This document shows positions 8,915-17,376 of a stretch of 64,000 bases of DNA, piece after piece. How positions within the stretch are numbered: position 1 is the stretch's first letter; each line of letters starts with the position of its first letter. Source of the DNA: CAWELS01 sp964468205 (lineage in GTDB: Bacteria > Acidobacteriota > Terriglobia > Bryobacterales > Bryobacteraceae). The notes beneath the pieces are model-generated. The model saw nothing but the letters and a program-made list of their open reading frames with translations. It did not search any database and was not told the origin of the DNA. The position numbers and the translations under genes are program-made. The stretch lies in contig CAYXVG010000006.1 of NCBI GenBank assembly GCA_964468205.1, forward strand, positions 62,001 to 126,000, written 5' to 3'.

Positions 8915-10366
8915 TCACCTCCTCCTTCCGCTACGCAAAGCCTGATATCGAAGCCCGATCGACATCGGTTGAGCCGGATTCACCGGCCGCACTCTCATGC
9001 GTGCGCGCAAGAACCCATTCGCCGCACTTGGATGCTCGACGATGCTCAAGAGAGTGCAGTTGCGGCACTCCCCGCTCACGTCAATTGCAACGCCCGGAAA
9101 ACCTCCACGGACCCGAATCACCTGCCAGACATTCTCGACGGCTTCCAAATCGGCCTCGATAATCCCAGAACCTTCTCCTCCGGCTGCCGCTTGGGACTCG
9201 AGCCAGACTTCAATGCTTGACCCAATCGCAATCGCCCTGCCTAACACCATTTCTGGAGCGGCTACCTCAGCAGGCTGGACCCTAATCGCGATCTCGCTGC
9301 GAGCCTCCAACCCGCGGCTGTTACGAGCGGTGACACGGATCGTTGCGGAGGAGATGCCTCGCGCAGCAGCGGTGGGTCCAGGAGAGAACACGGCCGTAGT
9401 CCCTCTTCCCTCGATCCGTCCTGCGCTCGTGGACCAGAAGTATTGAAGTGTATCCGCGTTGGGATCGGTTGCAGCAACTGTAAGCATCACGGTTTGATTT
9501 GAAGCCACTTCCTGACGGTCGGCAGTCAACTGAACAATCTTGGGGCTCTCGGGTGGGTTAGGAAGACCTAGCGGAAGTGTCGTGCCCTGTCGGGGTCCAG
9601 GATTCAGTACAAACCGTCCGACAACCTGCGTGTAGTATGCCGGTTGTTGTTGCCCTTTCGTTGCCTCATCGACCCGCCCTGCGACGATTTCAGTGATCTC
9701 ACCCAAGCTCAGTCCAGGCTCTCGAAGAGTTGAAACGAGGTGCTTGGTAAATATCCCGTTATTTTCCGCTGGGTTGTCTTCGGCTTGCTGGCCCGTGGCC
9801 GCGGCAAAGAGGATCGCAGTGCCCCGAGCCGGGTCCATAGGAGCCAAACCTCTCGACGCAGAACGACCTCGACCAGCGAGGTACGGATTGTCGCGGCAGG
9901 CGTCCAGGATCAGGAGATTCAGCCGTGCCCCCGACCGTTCCATCGGTGTGACAATGTCCTCGTCGACTCGTATTGACGCGCGTTTCACGCTGAGTTCATC
10001 CAGACCACGTTCGTCGTAATCAATCGGCAGCACGTAGTTCAAGCCCTCAATCTGAACTCCGTGGCCCGCATAGTAGAGAACACCGACGGCCCCTGGGCCC
10101 AGGCTGCCGACAAACTCCCTGATAGCGCGGTCCATGCCAGCCTGCGTGGCGTTCAACACCGACCGCACATCGAATCCCAAGTCCGTCAGCACTTGCGACA
10201 TCGCTCGCGCATCGTTGACAGGGTTCTTCAACGGTCTACCTCGAGACGAGTACTCCGAGTTCCCGATCACAAGGGCAATGCGACGCTCATCCGTCACTGT
10301 CGTCTGTCCCCAAATGGAAGAGGCGACGATCGCTACTGCGCTTAGTCGGAATAGCGTCTGACGCAT
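8915..10366 (-). CDS. Caspase-family (C14) protease, exported
   Basis: A 483-aa protein. Residues 1-20 form a signal peptide ending in SIWG. A caspase/metacaspase p20-like domain follows (about 28-255), with RIALVIGNSEY as the first strand, the catalytic His at about 102 in YYAGHG, and the catalytic Cys at about 157 in LILDACRDNP. Both residues are intact, so it should be active. Metacaspases of this type usually cut after Arg or Lys. The C-terminal half (about 275-480) is beta-rich with an Ig/PKD-like segment (VTVAATDPNADTLQYFWSTS, approximate) and may bind a target. It lies 5 bp from the DUF4384-like gene and 6 bp from the large exported gene. Pairing of caspase and DUF4384 is common in bacteria; addition of a tubulin-like gene is unusual. 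Confidence 0.92.
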   Translation of the reverse strand: MRQTLFRLSAVAIVASSIWGQTTVTDERRIALVIGNSEYSSRGRPLKNPVNDARAMSQVLTDLGFDVRSVLNATQAGMDRAIREFVGSLGPGAVGVLYYAGHGVQIEGLNYVLPIDYDERGLDELSVKRASIRVDEDIVTPMERSGARLNLLILDACRDNPYLAGRGRSASRGLAPMDPARGTAILFAAATGQQAEDNPAENNGIFTKHLVSTLREPGLSLGEITEIVAGRVDEATKGQQQPAYYTQVVGRFVLNPGPRQGTTLPLGLPNPPESPKIVQLTADRQEVASNQTVMLTVAATDPNADTLQYFWSTSAGRIEGRGTTAVFSPGPTAAARGISSATIRVTARNSRGLEARSEIAIRVQPAEVAAPEMVLGRAIAIGSSIEVWLESQAAAGGEGSGIIEADLEAVENVWQVIRVRGGFPGVAIDVSGECRNCTLLSIVEHPSAANGFLRARMRVRPVNPAQPMSIGLRYQALRSGRRR

Positions 10367-10371
10367 AGCGA

Positions 10372-11175
10372 CTACCGATGATCTAGCCGGATCTCCAGGG
10401 CGACCCCCCCGCTGGCAGCGACATACTGTGCGGTTTGTCCGGGTTCTTCGACAGTCTCCAGGATTAGGCCTCGCTTAGAGCTTTCAATGTTCCTGGCCAA
10501 TTCAGTCGTTCGCCTGGAATCCAGTACCTCACCAGGCCTGACTCGCATGTCATCAGCGGGAGTCCAACTCGGTGTCAAAAACACCATTAGGCGCTCCGTC
10601 CCGGTCTCCGTGTCGAACCGGAAATAGCCCGAGGGAGGAACGACGTTGTCGGCCCTAGCCTCAATAACGTTGGCCCCCGCGTTCACCCTCTGGTCCGGGA
10701 ACAGCAGTTGTGATGACCCGTCTCCTCTCATCTGCGCAATTGTGAGTCTGCCGGTCACGTTGCTCTGGATGTGGAGCCGAATTCTCTCTCCGCTTCGGAA
10801 AGTCCGCTCGGTGGTCACACGTTCGCTTTCACCGCTGGGACTGACGAGCTCAATCCAATACATCATGGCGCTCATCGCTGTTTCCTCGCGAGATGCGGCT
10901 GGCACCATCGAGGGCGTGTCCGGAGGTTGCGGTACCGATGTCTCGGCCGCTGCCTTCGGCTCGGGCGCCGGAGTCGGCGGCTTCACCTCGGTTGTCTGTG
11001 CTCGCTGCGGGCTCTCCCCGGCATCGTCACCCCCCCCTACGCTCTCGCATCCTGGATTCGGAGCGATCGCTCCCTTCTCGCCTAAGAAAATTGCTCGTGC
11101 ACTCTGCTGGCACACAGGAGCCTGACCGTATGCACCAACCGAGAGCAACAACAGTGTAAATACAGTGCGCTTCAC
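10372..11175 (-). CDS. DUF4384-like exported protein
   Basis: A 267-aa protein starting at GTG 11175 with AGGAGGG 6-7 nt upstream. A signal peptide (1-18, ending AYGQ) and a Pro/Ala-rich linker (about 60-100) precede a beta-rich domain (about 105-215). That domain has the DUF4384 pattern: RTFRSGERIRLHIQSNVTGR, then a strand giving LLFPDQ, then PPSGYFRFD and LMVFLTP. In known architectures DUF4384 accompanies caspase or kinase domains and is thought to be a sensor or surface module; its ligand is unknown. It sits 15 bp after the TPR gene and 5 bp before the caspase gene, so co-expression is very likely. Confidence 0.8.
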   Translation of the reverse strand: MKRTVFTLLLLSVGAYGQAPVCQQSARAIFLGEKGAIAPNPGCESVGGGDDAGESPQRAQTTEVKPPTPAPEPKAAAETSVPQPPDTPSMVPAASREETAMSAMMYWIELVSPSGESERVTTERTFRSGERIRLHIQSNVTGRLTIAQMRGDGSSQLLFPDQRVNAGANVIEARADNVVPPSGYFRFDTETGTERLMVFLTPSWTPADDMRVRPGEVLDSRRTTELARNIESSKRGLILETVEEPGQTAQYVAASGGVALEIRLDHR

Positions 11176-11190
11176 GTTAACCCTCCTACG

Positions 11191-11889
11191 TTATTCACAG
11201 TCCTTCTTCACAACAAGCTCCTCGAACGGGGCGTAGCCGGCAAGCGAAGCGAGGTCAGGATCCTGCAAAAATGTTGCAGGAGCTAGCCCCAGTTGACATG
11301 CCGTTTTGAGATGGTCCACGGCATCGTCCTTGTTCCCCGAACGCGCCGCAACGCACGCTTGGTTGTACCTCAGATATGGATCGTTCGGCTTCAACTCAAC
11401 TGCCCGCCCCAGGAGTTCGCCCGCCCTTGAGGCGTCCCCGCACGCCAGTAAGCCGGTGGCCAGATTGTTCAGCACGGTCGCGTCGTTCGGCATTTCCGCT
11501 GCGCACGCCTCGCCGATCCGCACTACCGCAGTGCAATCGGCCCTCCGATGGGCGTCTTCCATTGCATTCAAATCACACGACGTTGTGCCCACACTGGAAG
11601 CAGCATCACTGGGCGCCGGCGGCACTTCGGTGGTGGCTGATCTGTCGCTTGGCAAGCCCGATACAACTAAATATGTGATGCCGCCAACTATGATCACACC
11701 GGCTAGCGCTGCCATCGCCACCTTCACCCAACCTCGGCCGTTGGGATTCGGTACGGAGGGGTCCAGGGCCTTGCCGCAATCTGGATCGGGACAGACGAAC
11801 TCCGCACCCTCCGGTACTTCGATAATCGCTCGGGAATCTGCTTTGTCGCAGTTCCCAAAGTTGATGCACTTACCCCGTCGCACTGGCAT
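11191..11889 (-). CDS. Zinc-ribbon, single-pass membrane protein with TPR domain
   Basis: A 232-aa protein. The N-terminus carries CINFGNCDKA and FVCPDPDCGKAL, a four-Cys arrangement expected to bind zinc. One transmembrane helix follows (about 54-76, VAMAALAGVIIVGGITYLVV). The C-terminal half has TPR repeats (NNLATGLLACGDASRAGELL; LRYNQACVAARSGNKDDAVD). A GGGAGAAG ribosome site supports ATG 11889 over 11916. The gene overlaps the end of the tubulin-like gene by 20 bp, so the two are coupled. The zinc ribbon would face the cytoplasm with the GTPase and the TPR would face the periplasm with the caspase, so it could link the two compartments; that topology is inferred. Confidence 0.85.
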   Translation of the reverse strand: MPVRRGKCINFGNCDKADSRAIIEVPEGAEFVCPDPDCGKALDPSVPNPNGRGWVKVAMAALAGVIIVGGITYLVVSGLPSDRSATTEVPPAPSDAASSVGTTSCDLNAMEDAHRRADCTAVVRIGEACAAEMPNDATVLNNLATGLLACGDASRAGELLGRAVELKPNDPYLRYNQACVAARSGNKDDAVDHLKTACQLGLAPATFLQDPDLASLAGYAPFEELVVKKDCE

Positions 11890-14800
11890 GATCTTCTCCC
11901 GTAGGCCTGAAATCAAGAATCGTATCGGCCTTGTCCGCCGCCTCTACATATGCGAGATACCGCCTATCATTCAGTCCCTTAGATCGCAACTTCACTTCAT
12001 CCACCTGAGCTTGGATGCCCGCCGCCAGTTCTTGGCGACGCGACCTGTGCAAATACTCCGAGGCGAGTGCCGTGCTAACATGCGTCTCGAGCAAATCTAG
12101 TCGGCTCAGGTCAGCAGATTGCACTGCTTCGTCCACCGTACTTCCAAGAAGAGTGGCGACGTCCCTGCCCCCCTCACTCTTGCCAATCAGATAAACGCCG
12201 ACCTGCCCCGTCTTCTCATCGTCCATCACCCGAACCGCTCCCATTGCAAGTGCGAGAAGAATGTACGGCAGTACGTCCTTCGGGCCAACAGTCCGGATGT
12301 GTAGACTAGGAAATTGCGATCCATCCCCCTCCCCGTGCAATTCCAAAGACGCATGAAGCGCCCGTATCCTCGCCTCGTAGCGTGACCGCAGAAAGTCAAG
12401 ATCCCCCACAAACCGCACTGCCAGGACGTTAGTTACGTCCACAAGAGTTATCTCATTCTCGATTCCTCCGGTGATTACTTCCTTCTCTCCCGCCTTGGCA
12501 TTCGCGAGTTCATCGGCAAGTACCTCTCGAAACTCCTTGAAGTCTTCCTCCTTGGTCTCAGGCATGATAATTGTCAGGACTGAGACGTTTGCACCACCCG
12601 GAATGCCGTCATCCTTTTTTGCAATTTCACTTTCCTTCAGGGGCAAGAACGTACGAGCACGTGACACTACATCGATTACGAACGTCCGCAGCGCTTCGCG
12701 ATTCCCTCCGTATTGTCTATGCAGTTTCTCAATGATATTGACGTTTAACACTCGTGCCGTCGTGGGGTCTGTCGAAATAAGATCGTTATGTGCCGAGACC
12801 GCACTCTCATCGCACGCAGAGATCAATGTATCCGAAAACTTGTCGGCTGTGACACGTTTGTTGAACGTAGCAAACCGCTGGTCCTCCCGGACAAGACGGG
12901 CTATGGCTTGGCGAACGAGTCCCGTCTGGCGGGCCTGCACGGCACGGTCCCTAGTTAGGCGTCTACTGAACGCGCCAACGACCGCCGGATCGTAGAAACG
13001 TACCACCTGACGCGTTCGGTCGGTCTCTCCCTGGTCTGCACAGCGCGCATTGATGGCGCTTTCAAAAGCATCTATTGCGTCAGCCATCATTGAGGCGGTT
13101 CTCTGGGCTTCCGACTCGAGAGAAGTAAGGTCACTTCGCACGGCCTCGAAAAGTTTCTTGGCGAATTGCCATCCGTGCACACGAGTTCGATGGATATAGA
13201 GCTCGGTGAGGCACTCTGCCTGGGCGTCGAAGATCCGATCACGCTTACCCATCAAGTCGCTCAGTTTGCCGATCTTGGTCCATTCCTGGCGATTATGGGC
13301 GACTTTTGCTTCGGCGCTAACTTCATTATCACGTGCGCGCGCAACTTTGTCGTCCATCGCGACAATGCGCTCACCCACGAATTCTGCTAGCGCACGCAGA
13401 AGACGGGAAACGTCATGCATGGATTTGACACCCGTCCTCCAGTCTGTGAACAGCTCGGTCTCAACTCGCCGCAGAATCGCCTTCGCTTGATCGCCAATGT
13501 CTCCGCTCTTCGTTTCGTAGAACTTGCGAACTCCGAGATCTCGATAGTTTTGTGCAAACGCCGTCTCACACAACTTTGAGAGCTCGTCCAACCACACCTT
13601 CCTGTCGTTGGAAGAGTCGCGTACGTGCGTCTTGAAGTTTGGCAGCAAGTCCGTCCAAAATCGAGCGACGGGCTTCCAGCGCTTATTGGCGGCTTCGTCT
13701 GTTAGGATACCGAGTGACAAGCAGACGTGCTCGTCCGACAGCCTCCAGTTCTCGAGAGTTTCTTTCTGCCGAACATATTCACTAAACCCTTGGTTTACTG
13801 GCTCACCGACATATCCGGATGCATCCGTCCAATGATTGAATCTGAGCTGCAGTGCAGCTTGGCGCGCAAACTCATAACTCAGGAGTTCCCGAATCTCCTC
13901 CTCCGGGTATGCGATCTGCTTGACTCCGAACGAAAAGAACAAGCGCGACCGCTCGGGTCGTCCTGTTACTGGTGAAGTTTCCGGAAACTTTGCCTGTTTC
14001 CCCAGTTCAAAGCTCTCTTGGCGACGGAGAGAGTCCCAAGTAAATTTCTGCACGGCTACGATCTTCTGATAAAGGAACGACGCAGTAATTGATGGGAGTT
14101 CGATGTCTATGTCCACCCTGTTTCCAGATTGATTTTCATCCGTGAACAGGTAACAGCAATTGAATGGGTCTTGAAGCTTCAAGCGGCGCGGGCTGGCGGC
14201 CGCGAGGTCGTACGGCCTATATGTGCCTACGCCGAGTGCGTTTAACTCCAGCAGCGCTGCGTATCCGTTTGCGTGATAGTTGTCACCAGCCCGGTAGCCC
14301 GGAGGGTCCTTTTCGGGCAGGAAGGCGTAGATTAGGATCTTATAGTTGCTGGGATCTGAGTAAAGGTCGCGAATCTGGCAGACCGCATCTGGTAGACTAC
14401 CACTACCTGTGCCACCGGCAAGTCCGCAGCAGACATGAAACACCGTCTCGGTTGTGCCCCCGGTTTGCATATCCCGCACCAGTGCCTGCAATTGCTCGCG
14501 GAATGATGCCACCTTGCAGGCGAATAGAAAACGACCGAGCCGACGCTTCTGTCCGCCGATAATGTTTGCGGCATCGGCTGACGTGATGATGGATCGAAAC
14601 TGTTCGCTATCTCCTAGCCAGGGTGAGATGCCAGGATAGCGCGCAAGGTTGTCGATCACGTCGCCGAGGTTGAGCCCGCGTATCAGAAGCTGACTGCTGC
14701 GTTTTAGTTGAACGCTGCGGCCCAGCACCTTCCACGTAGGATCGTCATGAGCCATCAGTTCGTCACTGGAATCGACATAGAGGTACCGTAAGCTGACTCC

Positions 14801-14902
14801 GGGCGGGTCTTCTTGGCGACAGTTTTGGTATATGAGCGTTCTTAGGGATCGAATGATCTTTCCACCGGTTCCACCTAGTCCTATGACCATGTGATTAGCC
14901 AT
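11870..14902 (-). CDS. Tubulin/FtsZ-like GTPase, large (Tubulin_2-type)
   Basis: A 1010-aa protein with the nucleotide-binding fold of the tubulin/FtsZ superfamily. MVIGLGGTGGKIIR (5-18) forms the first glycine loop. The signature T4 loop LAGGTGSG is at about 161-168, preceded by VFHVCCG. An acidic loop with DSSDE lies at 44-48. Only the first third resembles the GTPase; the rest is mainly helical, with long charged stretches (about 480-620) suggesting coiled coils. This length fits the bacterial tubulin-like PF13809 group better than FtsZ (about 380 aa) or TubZ. ATG 14902 was chosen for AGAGAGG about 9 nt upstream. As first gene of the operon it may form a membrane-linked filament or switch for the caspase; that is inference. 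Confidence 0.88.
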   Translation of the reverse strand: MANHMVIGLGGTGGKIIRSLRTLIYQNCRQEDPPGVSLRYLYVDSSDELMAHDDPTWKVLGRSVQLKRSSQLLIRGLNLGDVIDNLARYPGISPWLGDSEQFRSIITSADAANIIGGQKRRLGRFLFACKVASFREQLQALVRDMQTGGTTETVFHVCCGLAGGTGSGSLPDAVCQIRDLYSDPSNYKILIYAFLPEKDPPGYRAGDNYHANGYAALLELNALGVGTYRPYDLAAASPRRLKLQDPFNCCYLFTDENQSGNRVDIDIELPSITASFLYQKIVAVQKFTWDSLRRQESFELGKQAKFPETSPVTGRPERSRLFFSFGVKQIAYPEEEIRELLSYEFARQAALQLRFNHWTDASGYVGEPVNQGFSEYVRQKETLENWRLSDEHVCLSLGILTDEAANKRWKPVARFWTDLLPNFKTHVRDSSNDRKVWLDELSKLCETAFAQNYRDLGVRKFYETKSGDIGDQAKAILRRVETELFTDWRTGVKSMHDVSRLLRALAEFVGERIVAMDDKVARARDNEVSAEAKVAHNRQEWTKIGKLSDLMGKRDRIFDAQAECLTELYIHRTRVHGWQFAKKLFEAVRSDLTSLESEAQRTASMMADAIDAFESAINARCADQGETDRTRQVVRFYDPAVVGAFSRRLTRDRAVQARQTGLVRQAIARLVREDQRFATFNKRVTADKFSDTLISACDESAVSAHNDLISTDPTTARVLNVNIIEKLHRQYGGNREALRTFVIDVVSRARTFLPLKESEIAKKDDGIPGGANVSVLTIIMPETKEEDFKEFREVLADELANAKAGEKEVITGGIENEITLVDVTNVLAVRFVGDLDFLRSRYEARIRALHASLELHGEGDGSQFPSLHIRTVGPKDVLPYILLALAMGAVRVMDDEKTGQVGVYLIGKSEGGRDVATLLGSTVDEAVQSADLSRLDLLETHVSTALASEYLHRSRRQELAAGIQAQVDEVKLRSKGLNDRRYLAYVEAADKADTILDFRPTGEDHASATG

Positions 14903-15033
14903 GCGTCGAATCCTCTCTGAGTCCCAGGCATCGCGTGCCTGTGGACAGATTGTCACACTGCGCGATATAGCTGTTTTGCCGAGGTCCCATCTCTGGCGTC
15001 GGTTGATAGGAGCGATTCCCCATTGTATGTCTC

Positions 15034-15801
15034 TTATAGCCTGACCTTGATATCCCTATAGGCGGCCCAGCCGATGAGGCCAAATGGGACCGCTTGAACC
15101 AGCGCAAAGAGAATGAGGACGGCAATCCGCGACAAATATACTACCCTCGGCACCTGTGGTTCAAGACCCTGCCTGATTTGACCGGCGGCTATCTCAATGG
15201 CGCGGGAGGGGGGGTAGTTTGGATTCGTTTGATGCCACTGATGAACATCGTTGAATATCGTCCTCGACGGTACCCCTGGACTGCTCCAGACCACCTTGCT
15301 CAGGAACGGACGCCTGTCGTCAAAATGACGACACGCTTCGTTCGCGTAGGCCAGTGCTGCGACCTGGCGTGATTCATCGTGGTTGGTCGGGATGAAGCTG
15401 TTTGGCGCCCCGGGAGGCGGCACACGAGAGAAGTCCTCAATCCCGAGGCGCTTCACCTCTTCATATGCCCGCGCGAAGGTCGCCGCTGCCCAGGGACTGT
15501 CCAAATTCAGCTGGTACTTCCAAAGGTCAATAGACGCCAGCGCCGCTTCTTTGGTGTAGGCCAGGGCCGGGAATATCACTGCGAAGAAAAGGGTCAATAT
15601 TGACGCGAACGCGCACAGGACGTGATGGCTGAATCTGATATGGAACCGCCTGTTCCAAGAGCGCGCGTACACGCTGCAAATGTACCAACAGAGAGCGGCG
15701 AGTACCAAGCCGATCAGGAGCGCCAGACGGAAGCCACCGGGATCCTTCGCAATATAGATCGGTATTGACCCAATCAGGAGCGAAAGTAGATCGGCGGGCA
15801 T
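15034..15801 (-). CDS. Membrane protein of unknown function
   Basis: A 255-aa protein with about four hydrophobic segments: LLSLLIGSIPIYIA near the N-terminus, ALLIGLVLAALCWYICSVYA, LCAFASILTLFFAVIFPALA, and a C-terminal IAVLILFALVQAVPFGLIGW. Between the third and fourth is a hydrophilic, probably periplasmic, region of about 120 residues. ATG 15801 was chosen because GGAAGG lies upstream and the protein starts directly with hydrophobic sequence; the frame extends 65 codons further without a convincing start. It lies 131 bp upstream of the tubulin-like gene on the same strand, so it may share its transcript. No family recognised. Confidence 0.75.
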   Translation of the reverse strand: MPADLLSLLIGSIPIYIAKDPGGFRLALLIGLVLAALCWYICSVYARSWNRRFHIRFSHHVLCAFASILTLFFAVIFPALAYTKEAALASIDLWKYQLNLDSPWAAATFARAYEEVKRLGIEDFSRVPPPGAPNSFIPTNHDESRQVAALAYANEACRHFDDRRPFLSKVVWSSPGVPSRTIFNDVHQWHQTNPNYPPSRAIEIAAGQIRQGLEPQVPRVVYLSRIAVLILFALVQAVPFGLIGWAAYRDIKVRL

Positions 15802-15925
15802 CCCACTACCTTCCCTTCTTTGCCGAATGCCGCTGGCTGTGGCATTGTACCACGAGTCAAACATTCGCTCCGGACTGCTGCTGTCCTGGGCTTGCCACGA
15901 TCCTCCTGCCAGATTGACCGGACAA

Positions 15926-15954
15926 GCGGGCGGGCCGACTGTCGGCCCGCCCGC
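15926..15954. terminator. Strong G+C hairpin, perfect 14-bp inverted repeat
   Basis: GCGGGCGGGCCGAC, one T, then its exact reverse complement. It lies between the stop of the 16120-16977 gene and the start of the 15801 gene, both read on the minus strand, so it could stop or attenuate transcription between them. There is no T-run on either side, so it is not a textbook intrinsic terminator. The rest of 15802-16119 shows no convincing gene. Confidence 0.6.
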
Positions 15955-16119
15955 AGCGACTGCAAAGCTGCTCGGTTGGCTCGAGTACAGCGACATTCGG
16001 GTCCGGACGGAGCGAAACGGGACCGATGCCGCACTGTCAAGGCGACAGTCCGCGTCGATTCACCGGCAAGTCCCCTGTTTGAAGACATTTCCACACGCCG
16101 CCCGTTCTCACCTGCACCC

Positions 16120-16977
16120 CTACTGGGTGGAAATCGCGAAGTCAAAGATCTCAACAGCTCCTGCGGCTCCCGCTCCAAAGACTGATGCGAGAAAGCAGTA
16201 CTCTCCGGGTTCCATCGCCGCGGTCGGAACAACCTGGTAGACACCGTCCCGAAGGCGCTCAGATCTGAAAGGGATCATGTTCTTCACATCCGTTCCGGTG
16301 GAACCGCCGGTGATTCCAACCTGACCGATCACGGTTTGACGATTAGATCTCTTAGCTTCAAGCCGCAGAAGTGCGAACTGGTTCGGATTGGACAGGCTGG
16401 CGCCAAAACCAGATCGTCCGAGGCCCCCCGCCGTCTCCTCGAAGTAGAAGTAGAAGACCGGTCTCAGGTCGGACGAACGAATACTCGCACGGGGACCCGG
16501 GATCACCGCTTTCGTCTTGGCCTTTTTCAGTCCCGACGTCAGAGCGTAGCCCAAGATGCCGGTCTTCGTCCCCTGGTACGCGGCACGTTCGAGGAGGATC
16601 ATCTGGGGGGCCCCTTCTCTATCCGTCGTGTAGAGGTATATGCCAGATGCGTGGGGATCAACTGGGTTGTTGGGGTCACCCACGTTGTGGGTGTTCTCCG
16701 TTGTCTTCGGCGTCACCCCAGGAATGACAACGGCCGGAGCAGCAGGCACCGTCGTTGGATTCATGAGCGTGGCAATAACGGCGTCGGAAAGTCCTGCCTC
16801 CTTGAGCGCCACCATTTCATCAGTAGTCAGCTTTATCGGCGTTCCTTCCTGCCGGACGCGGGCGAGGATGATCTCCTCGGACAGTCCGGCCTGTTTCATG
16901 TCAATGACATCTTGCACGCCGAAAGATTGAGCAAACGCAGCCACCGTGAACAGCAGCAGCAAGTATCCGCGGACCAT
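16120..16977 (-). CDS. Exported hypothetical protein
   Basis: A 285-aa protein with a signal peptide (1-16, ending AAFAQ). The next 55 residues contain two similar helical units, VIDMKQAGLSEEIILARVRQ and VALKEAGLSDAVIATLM. A Pro/Val-rich linker follows, then a beta-rich domain (about 105-285) with YLYTTDREGAPQMILLERAA and PGEYCFLASVFG. This layout is common in Acidobacteriota but has no assigned function that I know of. GGGAGG lies about 6 nt upstream of ATG 16977. It is divergent from the kinase operon, with about 400 bp between, and precedes the tubulin/caspase operon on the same strand. Confidence 0.8.
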   Translation of the reverse strand: MVRGYLLLLFTVAAFAQSFGVQDVIDMKQAGLSEEIILARVRQEGTPIKLTTDEMVALKEAGLSDAVIATLMNPTTVPAAPAVVIPGVTPKTTENTHNVGDPNNPVDPHASGIYLYTTDREGAPQMILLERAAYQGTKTGILGYALTSGLKKAKTKAVIPGPRASIRSSDLRPVFYFYFEETAGGLGRSGFGASLSNPNQFALLRLEAKRSNRQTVIGQVGITGGSTGTDVKNMIPFRSERLRDGVYQVVPTAAMEPGEYCFLASVFGAGAAGAVEIFDFAISTQ

Positions 16978-17376
16978 TCGACACCTCCCTTGTCATTTTG
17001 TGGTCAATCTCCACATGCCAACCCAGCCGACGTCGACCCACCGGCAAGCAAGTGCTGGCTGTTGACCCGATCAGCCCGATCGCAGCCCCAAACACACTCT
17101 TCCTTCTCCGGGCGGTGGCGATCGGCTCGACATCCTTTTTATGCTGTGCCGGCGAGAGATATTACATTTGGCCGATGGAATCCGTCAGCCAGCCTTCAGG
17201 CTGTTGACTGTCAACTTCGACAGGCCCGCCTAGTACCCCATCCCTCTTGCGTCCAGGTCGACTGGCGGAGGTACTGCTGTACCGCCAACGGCCACAACCG
17301 AGCGACACGACTGATGTGTTGTCTTGAGCAGAAGCGCCCTCTTCCTCCGCTGTTGTGCTATAGATGGTCGGCGACC
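16978..17376. promoter_or_regulatory. Divergent intergenic region with palindromes
   Basis: This 399-bp gap separates the minus-strand exported protein from the plus-strand kinase operon and must carry both promoters. It holds a perfect palindrome GTTGACTGTCAAC at 17203-17215, also found as GTTGACAGTCAAC in the tssB promoter. A hairpin lies at 17263-17287 (TGGC, GGTAC, loop TGCT, GTACC, GCCA, with a 3-nt bulge). I see no clear -35/-10 pair and no convincing ORF. Confidence 0.45.
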
